64,000 nt of DNA from Paenibacillus taichungensis (GTDB lineage: Bacteria; Bacillota; Bacilli; Paenibacillales; Paenibacillaceae), in NCBI RefSeq assembly GCF_013359905.1, contig NZ_JABMCC010000112.1, positions 434,001-498,000 of the forward strand, read 5' to 3'. Under the pieces are notes generated by a model. It saw only the letters and a list, made by a program, of their open reading frames with translations, ran no database searches and was not told the origin of the DNA. A program made the translations under genes and the position numbers. Shown piece by piece: positions 16,372 to 26,757 of the stretch (its first letter is position 1; each line of letters opens with the position of its first letter).

Positions 16372-18834
16372 TTAGGAGGAAGAAGCTGCCTGATTCTCTG
16401 TAAGATCCATGATAAGCTCCACAATTTCATCCTGTTTGTCCACATGCACAAGCAATTTACCAATATGTTTCCGTTCAGTAATAGGTACAGCTTCGGAAGA
16501 AATATGATGTGATTGACCTTCCTTGGTCATCACCGTTACATTTCGTTGTTCCCGACAATAGAACGCTCCAGCAATTCGGCTACCGTTCGGTTTCACCCGT
16601 TTGCCTTCCTTGAATTCAAATGTTGCCAGTCCCTTGCCGCCACGGCTCTGCAGAGCATAATCCAGCAGTAATGAGCGTTTGCCATAACCCAAGTCAGACA
16701 ATATAGCAACCTCACCTTCATCGCCTTCCACCCACAGAACAGATACAACTTCATCCGTTTCTTTTAACTGAATACCACGTACGCCTCCAGATACACGCCC
16801 CATCGGATTTACTTCATCCTCACGGAAACGGATAGCCATGGCTTCTTTGGTGATCAACATGATATCCTTGCCACCTGTACTTAAATGAACGGATAATACC
16901 TCATCATCTTTGCCGACTTTGCATGCGGCTACTGCGCCGGAACGCTTGGTGACGTATTCCTTCAGCTCGGTACGTTTAACCTGTCCTTTGCGGGTGACAA
17001 AGACCAGACTATGATCCGGCTCTTCGAAGGATTTAACAGCAAGCACACTTGAGATCCGATCGTCTTTTGCCAGCGGAATAACGTTGACGATCGCCGTCCC
17101 CGGGTCTTTCCACTTGAATTCCGGTACCTGATGCACAGGTAACAGGAAATACTGGCCTTTTTTCGTAAATACAAGCAAGTTCTCCAGCGTGTTAACTTCA
17201 AGGACCTGAGCGATATAATCGCCTTCCTTCACACCACTTGCGTTACGTTCCCCGCCAGATCGTGTGAATGACTGCATGCCTGTACGCTTGATGTATCCCT
17301 CTTTGGACAAAGTGACAAATACATCTTCCGCGTTCACCAGCACTTCCAGATTAACCTTGAGTTCTTCCACTTCGCCCTGAATAGCTGAGCGACGGTCAAT
17401 TCCGTATTTCTCACGAATCTCCATCAGCTCTTTACGGATGACTCCGATCAGCTTGCGGTCACTATCCAGAATCGAGCGTAATTGCGCGATCTTCTTCATC
17501 AGTTCGCCGAGTTCCTTTTCCAGAGAAGTAATCTCCAGATTGGTCAATCGGTATAATTGCAAAGTCAGAATGGAATCCGCTTGACGCTCGGAGAAACCAA
17601 ACATCCACATCAGGTTATTTTGAGCATCCTGACGGTTCTTCGAAGCTTTAATAGCCGCAATGACCTCATCAAGGATGTTAAGAGCTTTGACTAGACCTTC
17701 CAGGACATGTGCACGGTCTTCCGCCTTCTCCAGCTCAAAGCGGGTACGGAACGTCACAACTTCACGCTGATGGGCAATATAAGCCTCGAGGATTGATTTC
17801 AATCCCAATTGCTGAGGGGCTTTGTTTACAATCGCAACCATATTGAAGTTGTAAGTGACCTGCAAGTCGGTTTTCTTCAGCAAATAAGCCAAAATACCTT
17901 GTGCGTCTGCTTCTTTTTTCAGCTCAACCACGATCCGCAGGCCTTCACGCCCACTTTCATCCCGTACTTCGGCAATTCCTTCAACCTTTTTCTCAAGCCG
18001 AATGTTCTCCATCGCTGTAACCAGACGGGATTTTACGACCTGATAAGGGATCTCGGTAATCACGATTTGCTGTTTGCCACCGCGCATATTCTCGATATCG
18101 GTTTTGGAGCGGAGATAGATCCTCCCTTTACCTGTACGGTAAGCATCCAGAATGCCGTCGCCGCCCATGATTAGCCCACCTGTCGGAAAATCCGGACCTT
18201 TCATAAACATCATGATCTCATCCAGTTCAATCGACGGCTTCTCCATCACAGCAATACAAGCATCAATGGTTTCACGCAAATTATGTGGAGGGATCTCCGT
18301 TGCAAAACCAGACGATATCCCACTTACACCATTGACCAGCAGGTTCGGATAACGAGATGGTAATACAACCGGTTCTTTGGCGGTATTATCAAAATTATCC
18401 TTAAACAGAACAGTCCGTTTCTCGATATCGCGAAGCATCTCCATTGCGATGGGCGACAAACGGGCCTCCGTATACCGCATGGCCGCTGCCGGGTCATCAT
18501 CCTGTGACCCCCAGTTTCCATGACCGTCCACGAGCATATGCCCCATTTTCCATGGCTGTGCCATCCGTACCATACCATCATAGATGGAGGAATCTCCGTG
18601 AGGATGGTAATTACCCATAACATCCCCAACTGTTTTTGCAGACTTCCGATATGGTTTCTCCGGTGTATTACCTGAATCGTACATTGCGTAAAGAATACGC
18701 CGCTGCACCGGCTTCAATCCATCCCGTACATCGGGAATGGCTCGGTCCTGAATAATGTATTTGGAGTAGCGACCGAAACGGTCACCTACGACCTCTTCGA
18801 GAAAGGCCGGCATAAATTGTTCTGATAGACTCAT
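16372..18834 (-). CDS. parC: DNA topoisomerase IV subunit A
   Basis: An 820-residue breakage-reunion subunit of topoisomerase IV, which decatenates sister chromosomes. The quinolone-resistance region reads GNYHPHGDSSIYDGMVRMAQ, with Ser and Asp at the classical positions, so there is no resistance-type change there. The active Tyr is in AMRYTEARLSP. The C-terminal half has the beta-pinwheel repeats. The start is the ATG at 18834 with AAGGTG seven bases before it; a GTG three codons upstream is the alternative. It follows parE directly. Parent type is ParC rather than GyrA because of the parE partner and the absence of a clear GyrA box. Confidence 0.93.
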   Translation of the reverse strand: MSLSEQFMPAFLEEVVGDRFGRYSKYIIQDRAIPDVRDGLKPVQRRILYAMYDSGNTPEKPYRKSAKTVGDVMGNYHPHGDSSIYDGMVRMAQPWKMGHMLVDGHGNWGSQDDDPAAAMRYTEARLSPIAMEMLRDIEKRTVLFKDNFDNTAKEPVVLPSRYPNLLVNGVSGISSGFATEIPPHNLRETIDACIAVMEKPSIELDEIMMFMKGPDFPTGGLIMGGDGILDAYRTGKGRIYLRSKTDIENMRGGKQQIVITEIPYQVVKSRLVTAMENIRLEKKVEGIAEVRDESGREGLRIVVELKKEADAQGILAYLLKKTDLQVTYNFNMVAIVNKAPQQLGLKSILEAYIAHQREVVTFRTRFELEKAEDRAHVLEGLVKALNILDEVIAAIKASKNRQDAQNNLMWMFGFSERQADSILTLQLYRLTNLEITSLEKELGELMKKIAQLRSILDSDRKLIGVIRKELMEIREKYGIDRRSAIQGEVEELKVNLEVLVNAEDVFVTLSKEGYIKRTGMQSFTRSGGERNASGVKEGDYIAQVLEVNTLENLLVFTKKGQYFLLPVHQVPEFKWKDPGTAIVNVIPLAKDDRISSVLAVKSFEEPDHSLVFVTRKGQVKRTELKEYVTKRSGAVAACKVGKDDEVLSVHLSTGGKDIMLITKEAMAIRFREDEVNPMGRVSGGVRGIQLKETDEVVSVLWVEGDEGEVAILSDLGYGKRSLLLDYALQSRGGKGLATFEFKEGKRVKPNGSRIAGAFYCREQRNVTVMTKEGQSHHISSEAVPITERKHIGKLLVHVDKQDEIVELIMDLTENQAASSS

Positions 18835-18846
18835 TCCAAGCACCTT

Positions 18847-20826
18847 CTATTCTTCGTACTCTGTAAAGTCGACGTTCTCTACAATCCAGCGTTTGCGCGG
18901 ATCAACCTTATCACCCATGAGTGTAGATACACGACGTTCCGCTTTTGCTGCATCGACAATTTCTACTTTGAGCAATGCGCGTGTTTCAGGGTTCATCGTT
19001 GTCTCCCACAGTTGATCCGGGTTCATCTCGCCAAGTCCTTTATAACGTTGAAGCTCCACATTGTTTCCAAATTCTTTCATGTAATTCGCCAGCTCTTCAT
19101 CAGTCCAGGCATAACGTACACTAGCCATTTTTCCTGATTTGCGTGTGAGTTTGTATAATGGCGGCTGAGCGATATATATTTTGCCTGCATCAATGAGCGG
19201 TTTCATATAGCGGTAGAAGAAAGTCAGCAACAATACCTGTATATGTGCGCCATCTGTGTCGGCATCTGTCATAATTATGATTTTGGAATAATTGCTGTCT
19301 TCAACTGCAAATTCGGTTCCAATACCTGCTCCGATGGCCGATGTAATGGCACGATATTCTTCATTTTTGAGGATATCAGCCAATTTCGCTTTTTCCGGAT
19401 TGAGTGGTTTACCCTTAAGCGGGAGTATCGCCTGAATCTTGGAATCACGTCCCTGTTTGGCTGAACCCCCTGCGGAATCCCCTTCGACGATAAACAATTC
19501 ATTCCGGGTAAAATCCTTGGATTGTGCCGGAGTCAGTTTGCCGTTCAGGTTGGAGCTTTCACTACGTTTTTTGCCGGTTCGCATCTCATCCCGAGCTTTT
19601 CGTGCAGCTTCTCTGGCTCTGGAAGCTTGAACCGCTTTGCGAATCAACGTTTGCGCAACCTGCGGGTTTTCTTCCAAAAACCGTTGGATGTTCTCGGACA
19701 CGACAGAATCTACTGCGCTACGCGCGGAAGCGCTACCGAGTTGATCCTTCGTTTGTCCAACGAATTCAACCTCCGACATTTTGACACTGATGACTGCCAT
19801 CATGCCTTCACGAAGATCATTACCTTCGAGGTTTTTATCTTTTTCCTTAATCATGCTGGTACGCCGTGCGTAGTCATTCATCACACGTGTATAAGCTGCT
19901 CTGAATCCGGTCTCATGTGTACCGCCGCCCCTAGTGGGAATCGAATTCACGAACGACGCCAGCGTTTCGGTATAACCCGCGTTATACTGAATCGCTACTT
20001 CGACCTCAATGTCATCCTTCTCCGCATAGAAGTGAATGACATCATGCAGCACATCTTTATTTTCGTTAAGAAAAGCAACAAACTGGCTTGCTCCGCCTTC
20101 GTACATGTACTCATCCTGATTGCCTGACCGTTCGTCCTTGAGCACAATTCTCAGACCCGAATTCAGAAAAGCAATCTCCTGAAGACGTTCTGCCAGTGTA
20201 TCATAATTAAATTGAATGCCGTTCTGGAACACCCGAATATCCGGTTTAAACGTAACTTTGGTTCCCGTTCGATTGGTATTGCCCAATACTTCGAGACCAG
20301 ACACCGGTTCTCCGACATGCTCAACGCCTTTTTTGTCTTGCCAATACTCGAATCGTTGACGATGAATCTTGCCATCACGGAAAATCTCGACTTCAAGCCA
20401 TTCGGACAATGCGTTTGTAACTGACGCACCTACACCGTGCAAACCGCCGGATTTTTTATATCCTGATCCACCGAACTTTCCGCCTGCGTGCAAAATCGTA
20501 AACACGACCTGGGGAGTAGGAATCCCTGTTTTATGTATACCTGTCGGAATTCCCCTTCCGTTATCCTGAACCGTAACAGAACCGTCCTTATGCAGCGTGA
20601 TATCGATTTTGGAGCAGAATTTGGCGAGATGTTCGTCGACAGCGTTATCCACGATTTCCCATACCAAATGATGTAGACCCGAAGTACTGGTGCTGCCGAT
20701 GTACATCCCCGGCCGTTTCCGTACCGCTACCAGTCCTTCAAGTACTTGAATGTCGTCCGCGTCGTAGCCTGAAGACCCTTGTCCTCCGCCTGTCGAACCT
20801 GCCGACATATCGATTTGCTCGACCAT
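18847..20826 (-). CDS. parE: DNA topoisomerase IV subunit B
   Basis: A 659-residue ATPase subunit of topoisomerase IV. The GHKL ATP-binding domain has EIVDNAVDEHLA, VQDNGRGIPTG and GLHGVGASVTNALS. The TOPRIM domain has EGDSAGGSAKQGRDS, PLKGKPLNPEKA and DADTDGAHI. The ribosome binding site GGGGGAG is six bases from the ATG. The N-terminal 20 residues are Gly/Ser-rich. parE precedes parC, the standard Firmicute order. Confidence 0.94.
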   Translation of the reverse strand: MVEQIDMSAGSTGGGQGSSGYDADDIQVLEGLVAVRKRPGMYIGSTSTSGLHHLVWEIVDNAVDEHLAKFCSKIDITLHKDGSVTVQDNGRGIPTGIHKTGIPTPQVVFTILHAGGKFGGSGYKKSGGLHGVGASVTNALSEWLEVEIFRDGKIHRQRFEYWQDKKGVEHVGEPVSGLEVLGNTNRTGTKVTFKPDIRVFQNGIQFNYDTLAERLQEIAFLNSGLRIVLKDERSGNQDEYMYEGGASQFVAFLNENKDVLHDVIHFYAEKDDIEVEVAIQYNAGYTETLASFVNSIPTRGGGTHETGFRAAYTRVMNDYARRTSMIKEKDKNLEGNDLREGMMAVISVKMSEVEFVGQTKDQLGSASARSAVDSVVSENIQRFLEENPQVAQTLIRKAVQASRAREAARKARDEMRTGKKRSESSNLNGKLTPAQSKDFTRNELFIVEGDSAGGSAKQGRDSKIQAILPLKGKPLNPEKAKLADILKNEEYRAITSAIGAGIGTEFAVEDSNYSKIIIMTDADTDGAHIQVLLLTFFYRYMKPLIDAGKIYIAQPPLYKLTRKSGKMASVRYAWTDEELANYMKEFGNNVELQRYKGLGEMNPDQLWETTMNPETRALLKVEIVDAAKAERRVSTLMGDKVDPRKRWIVENVDFTEYEE

Positions 20827-20902
20827 TCATGCTCCCCCTTCTTAACTTGCAACTAAAAAAATGCCTGAAATGCAAACAGATGTTTTCTTATCCTTGTCCA
20901 TT

Positions 20903-21901
20903 TTAATTCAAGATATCCCGTTTCGTAAAGACAATGAATGACACAAAGAGTGAAGCAATGCCCCAAACACTAAGCACAATAAGGGAAAAACCTAAATTCA
21001 TCCCTTCGATTGGTGGCAATCCGCCAGACAAATAATTCGGAAGTTCGAGGTTAACCATAAACAAATATTTGGCTGACTGCCAGGATGCAGCCATACTGGT
21101 GAGAATAGTTCCTGCTATGAGTGCTGCCATCATGATGACAATACTTGCTGCTGTACTTCGCACTAATACAGAGACCATGAAGGCAAGCATCGCCACAATG
21201 ATACTGACGAACCAGATCAGCCCTGCCTGCATTAGCATATACAACCACTGGTCCACAGCATGGACTGCTGACATATCGACATCTGTACCCACAACCTTGA
21301 ATCCGGTAAAGATCGGCATACCGAAACCTTTATATCCGAATACCGCTCCCGAGATGACATAACAGATAACGTACGCCGACACCACAATAATCGACACGAA
21401 CATAATCAACGTGATGAGCTTACTCAGCAACACTTTCCAACGTTTGACGGGACGGGTCAGAAGCATTTTAATCGTACCTGTGGTGCGCTCACCCGATACC
21501 AGATCCGAAGCAATTGCCATAATGAGCAGTGGGATAAACAATCCAACGGCGTTATTCATGAATTCCCGCGTAAAAGTTACACCACCAGGCTCCTTCGGAT
21601 TGATGTCATTCTCCAGATAGTATTGCATTTGCTGGATGTACACAGTCCTGTACTTTTTGTACTCTTCAGGTACCCGGTCACTGCCAAGCGAGTTCTGATT
21701 ATCCGTAATGGCTTGTTGCAGTTCAAGCCGCCAGTCGCCGCCAAACTTGTCACGATTATTTTCCGCAGATTTCATTTGGGCATACGTAAACATCGGAACC
21801 AGGACCGCAAGTACGATAAAAATAATATAAAGACGTTTTTTCTTTACCATCTTGATCGTTTCGTTTCGGATCAGCGGCATGATGTTACTCAATGGATTCA
21901 C
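20903..21901 (-). CDS. ABC-2 type transporter permease
   Basis: A 332-residue integral membrane protein with one N-terminal hydrophobic segment, an external loop of about 90 residues and five more segments. The motif LVSGERTTGTIKMLLTRPVKRWKVLLSKL is the hallmark of ABC-2 permeases. It overlaps the ATPase gene upstream by 17 bases and forms an exporter with it. Substrate unknown; the SGNH hydrolase at the head of the operon hints at lipid or cell-envelope material. Confidence 0.85.
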   Translation of the reverse strand: MNPLSNIMPLIRNETIKMVKKKRLYIIFIVLAVLVPMFTYAQMKSAENNRDKFGGDWRLELQQAITDNQNSLGSDRVPEEYKKYRTVYIQQMQYYLENDINPKEPGGVTFTREFMNNAVGLFIPLLIMAIASDLVSGERTTGTIKMLLTRPVKRWKVLLSKLITLIMFVSIIVVSAYVICYVISGAVFGYKGFGMPIFTGFKVVGTDVDMSAVHAVDQWLYMLMQAGLIWFVSIIVAMLAFMVSVLVRSTAASIVIMMAALIAGTILTSMAASWQSAKYLFMVNLELPNYLSGGLPPIEGMNLGFSLIVLSVWGIASLFVSFIVFTKRDILN

Positions 21902-22850
21902 CTTCTGTCATTTTTAAGAATAGCTGTTCCAGCGTAGGCTGAATCCGCTGCACTCCTTCAACCTGAATTCCGGCTTTCACCATTTGCTGGACTAGGGCCG
22001 GAATCCGATCTTCATGCATTTCAGCAACGACCGCATTTAGACCAAGCCCTGCAACAATGGTATCGTCCATAACATCAGCAGGCCGATCCACCAGCGAAAT
22101 ACCTGCATTCAACAGCATTTTTTTACCTTCCTCCAACGGAGTAACATGCCATATTGCCAATTTGGAATGGTCTTCAATCAGTTCATTGACGCCGCCAACT
22201 GCAAGCACTCGCCCGGCACTGATAATTGCCACCCTGTCACAAAGAAGCTGGATCTCGCTGAGCAAATGACTACTGACGAATACTGCCATGCCTTCGCTTG
22301 CAAGCTGTTTGATAAAGACACGAAGTTCCTTAATCCCTTTGGGATCAAGTCCGTTCGTTGGCTCATCCAGAATCAGCAGCCGTGGGCGACCAAGCAATGC
22401 CTGTGCAATGCCAAGTCGTTGACGCATCCCCAGAGAGTAGGTTCTTACTTTATCATGAATCCGCTGATCGAGGCGTACAATATCTACAACTTCCTGAATA
22501 CGGTCATTATCCACCCCTGGCTGCATACGTGCAAAATGTTCAAGATTCTCCCATCCGGTCAAATACGTGTACACTTCCGGGTTTTCAACAATGGAACCCA
22601 CATATTTCAGGGCCCGTTCAGGATCACGGTTGACATCATATCCACAAACTTGAATTTTACCTTCTGTCGGTTTAATCAGATCGACTAACATCCGAATGGT
22701 TGTTGTTTTCCCGGCACCATTTGGTCCCAGAAAACCAAAAATTTCTCCTGGTTTAACATCAAAAGTAACATCCTTAATAATCCATTTACGTCCAATCTTT
22801 TTCTTCAGATGCTGCACGGACAATACGGAATCAGTCTGTTCTTGTGCCAT
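21885..22850 (-). CDS. ABC transporter ATP-binding protein (ABC-2 exporter)
   Basis: A 321-residue ATPase with Walker A GPNGAGKTT, signature SLGMRQRLGIAQALLGRP, Walker B LLILDEPTNGLDP and the switch His in VSSHLLSEI. The C-terminal 90 residues form the extra domain usual in drug or lantibiotic type exporters. It begins one base after the SGNH hydrolase stop and overlaps the permease, so all three genes are one operon. Confidence 0.9.
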   Translation of the reverse strand: MAQEQTDSVLSVQHLKKKIGRKWIIKDVTFDVKPGEIFGFLGPNGAGKTTTIRMLVDLIKPTEGKIQVCGYDVNRDPERALKYVGSIVENPEVYTYLTGWENLEHFARMQPGVDNDRIQEVVDIVRLDQRIHDKVRTYSLGMRQRLGIAQALLGRPRLLILDEPTNGLDPKGIKELRVFIKQLASEGMAVFVSSHLLSEIQLLCDRVAIISAGRVLAVGGVNELIEDHSKLAIWHVTPLEEGKKMLLNAGISLVDRPADVMDDTIVAGLGLNAVVAEMHEDRIPALVQQMVKAGIQVEGVQRIQPTLEQLFLKMTEGESIE

Positions 22851-23717
22851 TTATTTTCCGCTCCCTTCTGCTGGAGTCTCTGCCTGATATTCCTGTGCAA
22901 TTCGAACCGCAATTTGCTCGTACCCTACTCCATTGGGATGGAAATGATCTGACGACAGATATTGTCCCAGATGATTTTCAAACAGATCAAATGTAGGCAC
23001 AAGTGTCATTTTGTCCTCGTTGTTCAGAACCTTCATTGCAGCATCGTTCCATGCAGCTACAACCGCATTTCCTGGCTCTTTGAGTTCTTTTACATCCCCA
23101 AACGGATTGTATAACCCTATGTAGACAATCTGTGCATCAGGGTTAATTTCTTTCACTTTCTTCAAAATCTCCTGCAAACGCTTCGACGTCTCCGGTAATG
23201 CCGCAGCAAGTGTCTCTGCCGTTGGAGCGTCTTCTCCCTGTAGAACCTGTCCACCCTGGAACAGATCATTGGCTCCGATCGACAACAGAATAAAGTTGGA
23301 CTGTTGTAAGACATAACGTACGCCCTGTTCATCTAGCTTGCTCAACAATGCGTCTGTTCTCAAACCATTCACACCCATATTGTTAAGCACTTGCACATCA
23401 TATCCCTGATCTTTGAGCAAATTACCTGCCCGCCTTACAAAACCAAGTCCCTCATCATCCCCCGTACCTCTTGCCAGGGAATCACCGATTACAGCCATTC
23501 GAATTTTGCCATCTTTCACCACAGGTGTTGATTGCCCGCTATCCTTGGCAGGTGTCGTTGTCTGCTGTCCTGTACCTAATTGGGCATCTCCCTCAGGAAA
23601 AATGACGTCCTTAATGGCGTATCCAAATCCAAATAACAGCAGTAATGTTGTCAATATAGATACAGTGCTAATGGTTCTCCAGATCCATGGCGCTGAATCA
23701 AGATTTCTTTTTTTCAT
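22851..23717 (-). CDS. Membrane-anchored SGNH/GDSL hydrolase
   Basis: A 288-residue protein with one N-terminal transmembrane segment (about 15-37), a short Thr/Ser linker and an extracellular SGNH esterase domain. Block I is VIGDSLARGTGD (catalytic Ser), block II has the Gly of NNMGVNGLRT, block III is SIGANDLF, and block V is SSDHFHPNGVGYEQIA (Asp and His). Such enzymes act as lipases, esterases or deacylases on envelope polymers. It heads the operon with the ABC-2 exporter. Confidence 0.85.
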   Translation of the reverse strand: MKKRNLDSAPWIWRTISTVSILTTLLLLFGFGYAIKDVIFPEGDAQLGTGQQTTTPAKDSGQSTPVVKDGKIRMAVIGDSLARGTGDDEGLGFVRRAGNLLKDQGYDVQVLNNMGVNGLRTDALLSKLDEQGVRYVLQQSNFILLSIGANDLFQGGQVLQGEDAPTAETLAAALPETSKRLQEILKKVKEINPDAQIVYIGLYNPFGDVKELKEPGNAVVAAWNDAAMKVLNNEDKMTLVPTFDLFENHLGQYLSSDHFHPNGVGYEQIAVRIAQEYQAETPAEGSGK

Positions 23718-23876
23718 TCATCACATCTCCGCTCATGTACACCTGGCTGGGTGCTTAAAATTTAAAATGATTTTACATTAAGATGACGCTTTTTCTAAAT
23801 AACATAAATGTTCTGTCGTTAATTTGCAAATTTTGCCGCTGTATTAAGCAGAATTCAGTTTCAAATATGCTTTTAC

Positions 23877-23930
23877 AAAAAAAAGCTATGTCACGCACAG
23901 CTTCGAGCTGTGATGACATAACCTTTTTTT
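23877..23930. terminator. Strong terminator between the CAP gene and the SGNH operon
   Basis: TATGTCACGCACAGC and GCTGTGATGACATA form a long stem around a five-base loop. It is flanked by A8 and T7, so it can work in both directions. It ends the minus-strand CAP gene. Confidence 0.85.
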
Positions 23931-23964
23931 GAACTAAAATCAAAATATTCTTCAATAATATGAA

Positions 23965-24780
23965 TTAGTTACCGATAAATTCTTGAGCCCAATATCCGTT
24001 GTAGAATCCAACACCAATTTTCGTAAAGTTTTTGCTTAGGATATTCGCACGGTGGCCTTCGCTATTCATCCAAGCTGTAACAACCTCTTGAGGTGTTTTT
24101 TGCCCTTTCGCGATATTCTCGCCAGCATAGCTGTAAGTTACTCCGAATTGTTTCATCATGTCAAACGGAGAACCATAGGTCGGTGATTGGTGATCAAAAT
24201 AATTGTTGTTGCTCATATCTTTAACTTTGGCTACAGCCACTTTGTCCAAAAGAGCATCGGAAGCCAATGCGCCCAGGCCAGCTTTGGCACGTTCAGCGTT
24301 CACAAGTTTTACAACTTGAGCTGCAAAATCCGATTGTGTGCTCTCGCTACCACTGTTACCTGTATTACCTGTAGTCGTTCCCGTTCCAGTTCCAGTATTT
24401 GAAGGATCTTTGGCTGGAGTAGTTGCCGGTTTCTCTTCTTGAGTTGGCTTTGCAGGTGTTACCGGTTTTGCAGGTGTTGTTGGTTGAGCAGGTTTAGTTG
24501 TTTGATCAGGCTTAGTTGTTTGATCAGGCTGTGTTGCAGGCTTCTCTACCGTTGTTTGCCCTTCGCCAGTGGATACAGTGTAACCATTATCTTTCAGCCA
24601 CTGTTCAATGTACGCTTTTAAGCTATCCGTACTCGTAATTTTAAACGTTGCAGTTTTAATAGTTGTTTTATATGATGCATCTGCAGCGGAAGCGGAAGCA
24701 GGGAGCATAACCCCTACGGCGAGTACGGCTGTCAGACTGCTGGTTACCACGGTTTTCATCCATTTCTTCTTCAAATTCAT
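23965..24780 (-). CDS. Secreted CAP/SCP-domain protein (YkwD-like)
   Basis: A 271-residue exported protein. It has a signal peptide (1-32, ending ASA-A), a region of about 45 residues that may be a small fold, and a Pro/Thr/Lys repeat linker (TKPDQTTKPDQTTKPAQPTTPAKP). A CAP domain follows in the C-terminal 125 residues, with VNAERAKAGLGAL, YFDHQSPTYGSPFDMM, YAGENIAKG and WMNSEGHRANIL. Bacillus relatives such as YkwD are secreted, spore or wall-associated proteins of unclear function. It is monocistronic, with terminators on both sides. Confidence 0.88.
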   Translation of the reverse strand: MNLKKKWMKTVVTSSLTAVLAVGVMLPASASAADASYKTTIKTATFKITSTDSLKAYIEQWLKDNGYTVSTGEGQTTVEKPATQPDQTTKPDQTTKPAQPTTPAKPVTPAKPTQEEKPATTPAKDPSNTGTGTGTTTGNTGNSGSESTQSDFAAQVVKLVNAERAKAGLGALASDALLDKVAVAKVKDMSNNNYFDHQSPTYGSPFDMMKQFGVTYSYAGENIAKGQKTPQEVVTAWMNSEGHRANILSKNFTKIGVGFYNGYWAQEFIGN

Positions 24781-25015
24781 TCATCTCCTTAGGAATATTA
24801 GTTATGACAACTTTGTAATTAATACTCTAGGAGTATATCAAGTGAATAGTAGATTGTGAACCCATAAATTATGGAAAAGTAACTTTTTTGTCATTTTTAC
24901 AAGCTGTTTCAAGTGGGTGTAGACGGTTTATAGTACATTGCACCCAATCCTGCAATCAGCTCTTAAAACGCTGGTATATCAACTAAAACTCTAACCATCA
25001 ACCTTAAAATACGGC

Positions 25016-25055
25016 ATAAAAAAATGGCATCCGGACAAAAAATCGCCGAATGCCA
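25016..25055 (-). terminator. Intrinsic terminator of the purT-GNAT operon
   Basis: TGGCATCCGG (25025-25034) and CCGAATGCCA (25046-25055) pair with one wobble, followed by T8 on the minus strand. The rest of the 24781-25121 gap holds the CAP promoter region, where I see no clear box. Confidence 0.85.
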
Positions 25056-25121
25056 CTTATCTTTTATTTATCATTCACCACACGAAAAACGTGAAGATCG
25101 CGATATAATAAAACTCTTTTT

Positions 25122-25580
25122 CTATAGAAGGACTTTACTGAAACGGTAGCCTCTCTTCTGGAAACCAATATGCTCGTAGAAAGAATAGGTTGTTGAAGTC
25201 ACTTCACGGTTCGCTCCGGTGACAAACAATTGTTTCCCACCTTGCTGTCTGCCCCAATCCTCGGCACGAGCCATCAGACGACGGCCAATTCCGCCCCCAC
25301 GATGTTCTTGCCCTACTATCAAGGACGTAATTTGTGCGGCAGGTTCTGGATAGGCATGACTTTGCACACATTGCAAGCCAATCACACCAATAATCTGTTC
25401 ATCCACTTCGGCAACAAGCATGCATGCGTTTGGATTACTTTCCAAACATTCAATGCGCTCTTTCATGACATTGGCTGTTGTGGGATAGCTGACCTCTCGC
25501 ATCAGTCCCGTTACCGCTTCAGCATCTCGCAGTTCACACTCTCGGATCATCAGTACAGGGGCCTCAACATTATTGGACAT
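25122..25580 (-). CDS. GNAT-family N-acetyltransferase
   Basis: A 152-residue single-domain acetyltransferase. The acetyl-CoA pyrophosphate loop is EHRGGGIGRRLMARAE (motif A), preceded by the beta-4 strand AAQITSLIVG and followed by a motif B region with YSFYEHIGFQKRGYRF. It overlaps the end of purT by 11 bases, so it is co-translated with it. The acceptor substrate is unknown. Confidence 0.85.
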   Translation of the reverse strand: MSNNVEAPVLMIRECELRDAEAVTGLMREVSYPTTANVMKERIECLESNPNACMLVAEVDEQIIGVIGLQCVQSHAYPEPAAQITSLIVGQEHRGGGIGRRLMARAEDWGRQQGGKQLFVTGANREVTSTTYSFYEHIGFQKRGYRFSKVLL

Positions 25581-26757
25581 GATTTACCTCCACTTTCAGC
25601 ATATTAGCGGCTTGTACCGCTGTTTTACGAGCTTCTTCCACATCTTGGCCGGCACTTAATGCTACGGCCATTCGGCGTCCCACTTTGGTCTCAGGTTTGC
25701 CAAATACACGAACCTGAGTACGAGGAAGCGCCAGTGCTTCTTCAATCCCGCCTACAGTAAAGTCAGATGTTTCATCATTAGCCTTCAGCGTTGCTGAAGC
25801 TCCGGGTGTCAATAAATGTACACCAGTGACCGGAAAACCAAGAATTGCACGCACATGCAGCGCAAACTCGGAACTATCTTGCGTTACCATAGTAACCATG
25901 CCTGTATCATGCGGACGTGGCGATACCTCGCTGAACACGACTCCATCTGATGTAAGGAATAATTCGACCCCGAACAGTCCATAACCACCGAGTTCATCCG
26001 TAACAGACTTGGCAATATGACAAGCTTGTTCCCATTGCTCCGGTGTCATCGCATGAGGCTGCCACGATTCGACATAATCCCCATCTTTCTGAATGTGACC
26101 AATCGGAGGACAAAATACAGTCCCTGAGACAGATCTAACAGTGAGCAGCGTAATTTCGCTGTCAAACTTCACAAAGCTTTCCACAATGACTCGTACGGAT
26201 TTGCCACGTGCTCCCGAAAGAGCAATGTTCCAGCAATCCTCTACGTCATCCGATGTACGGCATACACTCTGCCCTTTACCGGAAGAACTCATTAGTGGTT
26301 TAATTACACATGGTGTACCCAATTCACGAACAGCTTCCTGAAGTTGTTCCAGGTTGTCCGCAAAAAGATAGGCCGCTGTCGGAAGGTTCAATTGTTCTGC
26401 TGCCAGACGGCGGATGCCTTCGCGATCCATCGTTAAACGGGCAGCACGCGCCGTAGGAACGACACAAAATCCTTCTTCCTCAAGCTCGAGTAATGCTTCT
26501 GTTGCGATTGCTTCAATCTCAGGTACGATGTAATGAGGTTGTTCCTTTCGGACCAATTGTTTCAGAGCTTCGGCATTTAACATGTCGATGCAGTAAGACC
26601 GATGCGCTACCTGCATGGCAGGTGCGTTTTCGTAACGATCAACAGCGATCGTCTCTACTCCCAGTCGTTGGGCCTCAATAACGACCTCTTTTCCCAATTC
26701 TCCGCTGCCCAATAGCAGCATTTTTTTGGCTTGAGCCGAAAATGGAGCACCCCACAT
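25570..26757 (-). CDS. purT: Formate-dependent GAR transformylase (phosphoribosylglycinamide formyltransferase 2)
   Basis: A 395-residue ATP-grasp enzyme that uses formate and ATP to formylate GAR in purine synthesis. Family hallmarks are MLLLGSGELGKEVVIEAQRLGVE, YENAPAMQVAHRSY, HYIVPEIEAIATE, MDREGIRRLAAEQLNLPT, KPLMSSSGKGQS and EVSPRPHDTGMVT. Length fits the family (about 392). The ATG lies about 12 bases after GGGAGGA. No other purine gene is nearby; the partner is a GNAT gene. No PurR box was recognised upstream. Confidence 0.94.
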   Translation of the reverse strand: MWGAPFSAQAKKMLLLGSGELGKEVVIEAQRLGVETIAVDRYENAPAMQVAHRSYCIDMLNAEALKQLVRKEQPHYIVPEIEAIATEALLELEEEGFCVVPTARAARLTMDREGIRRLAAEQLNLPTAAYLFADNLEQLQEAVRELGTPCVIKPLMSSSGKGQSVCRTSDDVEDCWNIALSGARGKSVRVIVESFVKFDSEITLLTVRSVSGTVFCPPIGHIQKDGDYVESWQPHAMTPEQWEQACHIAKSVTDELGGYGLFGVELFLTSDGVVFSEVSPRPHDTGMVTMVTQDSSEFALHVRAILGFPVTGVHLLTPGASATLKANDETSDFTVGGIEEALALPRTQVRVFGKPETKVGRRMAVALSAGQDVEEARKTAVQAANMLKVEVNHVQ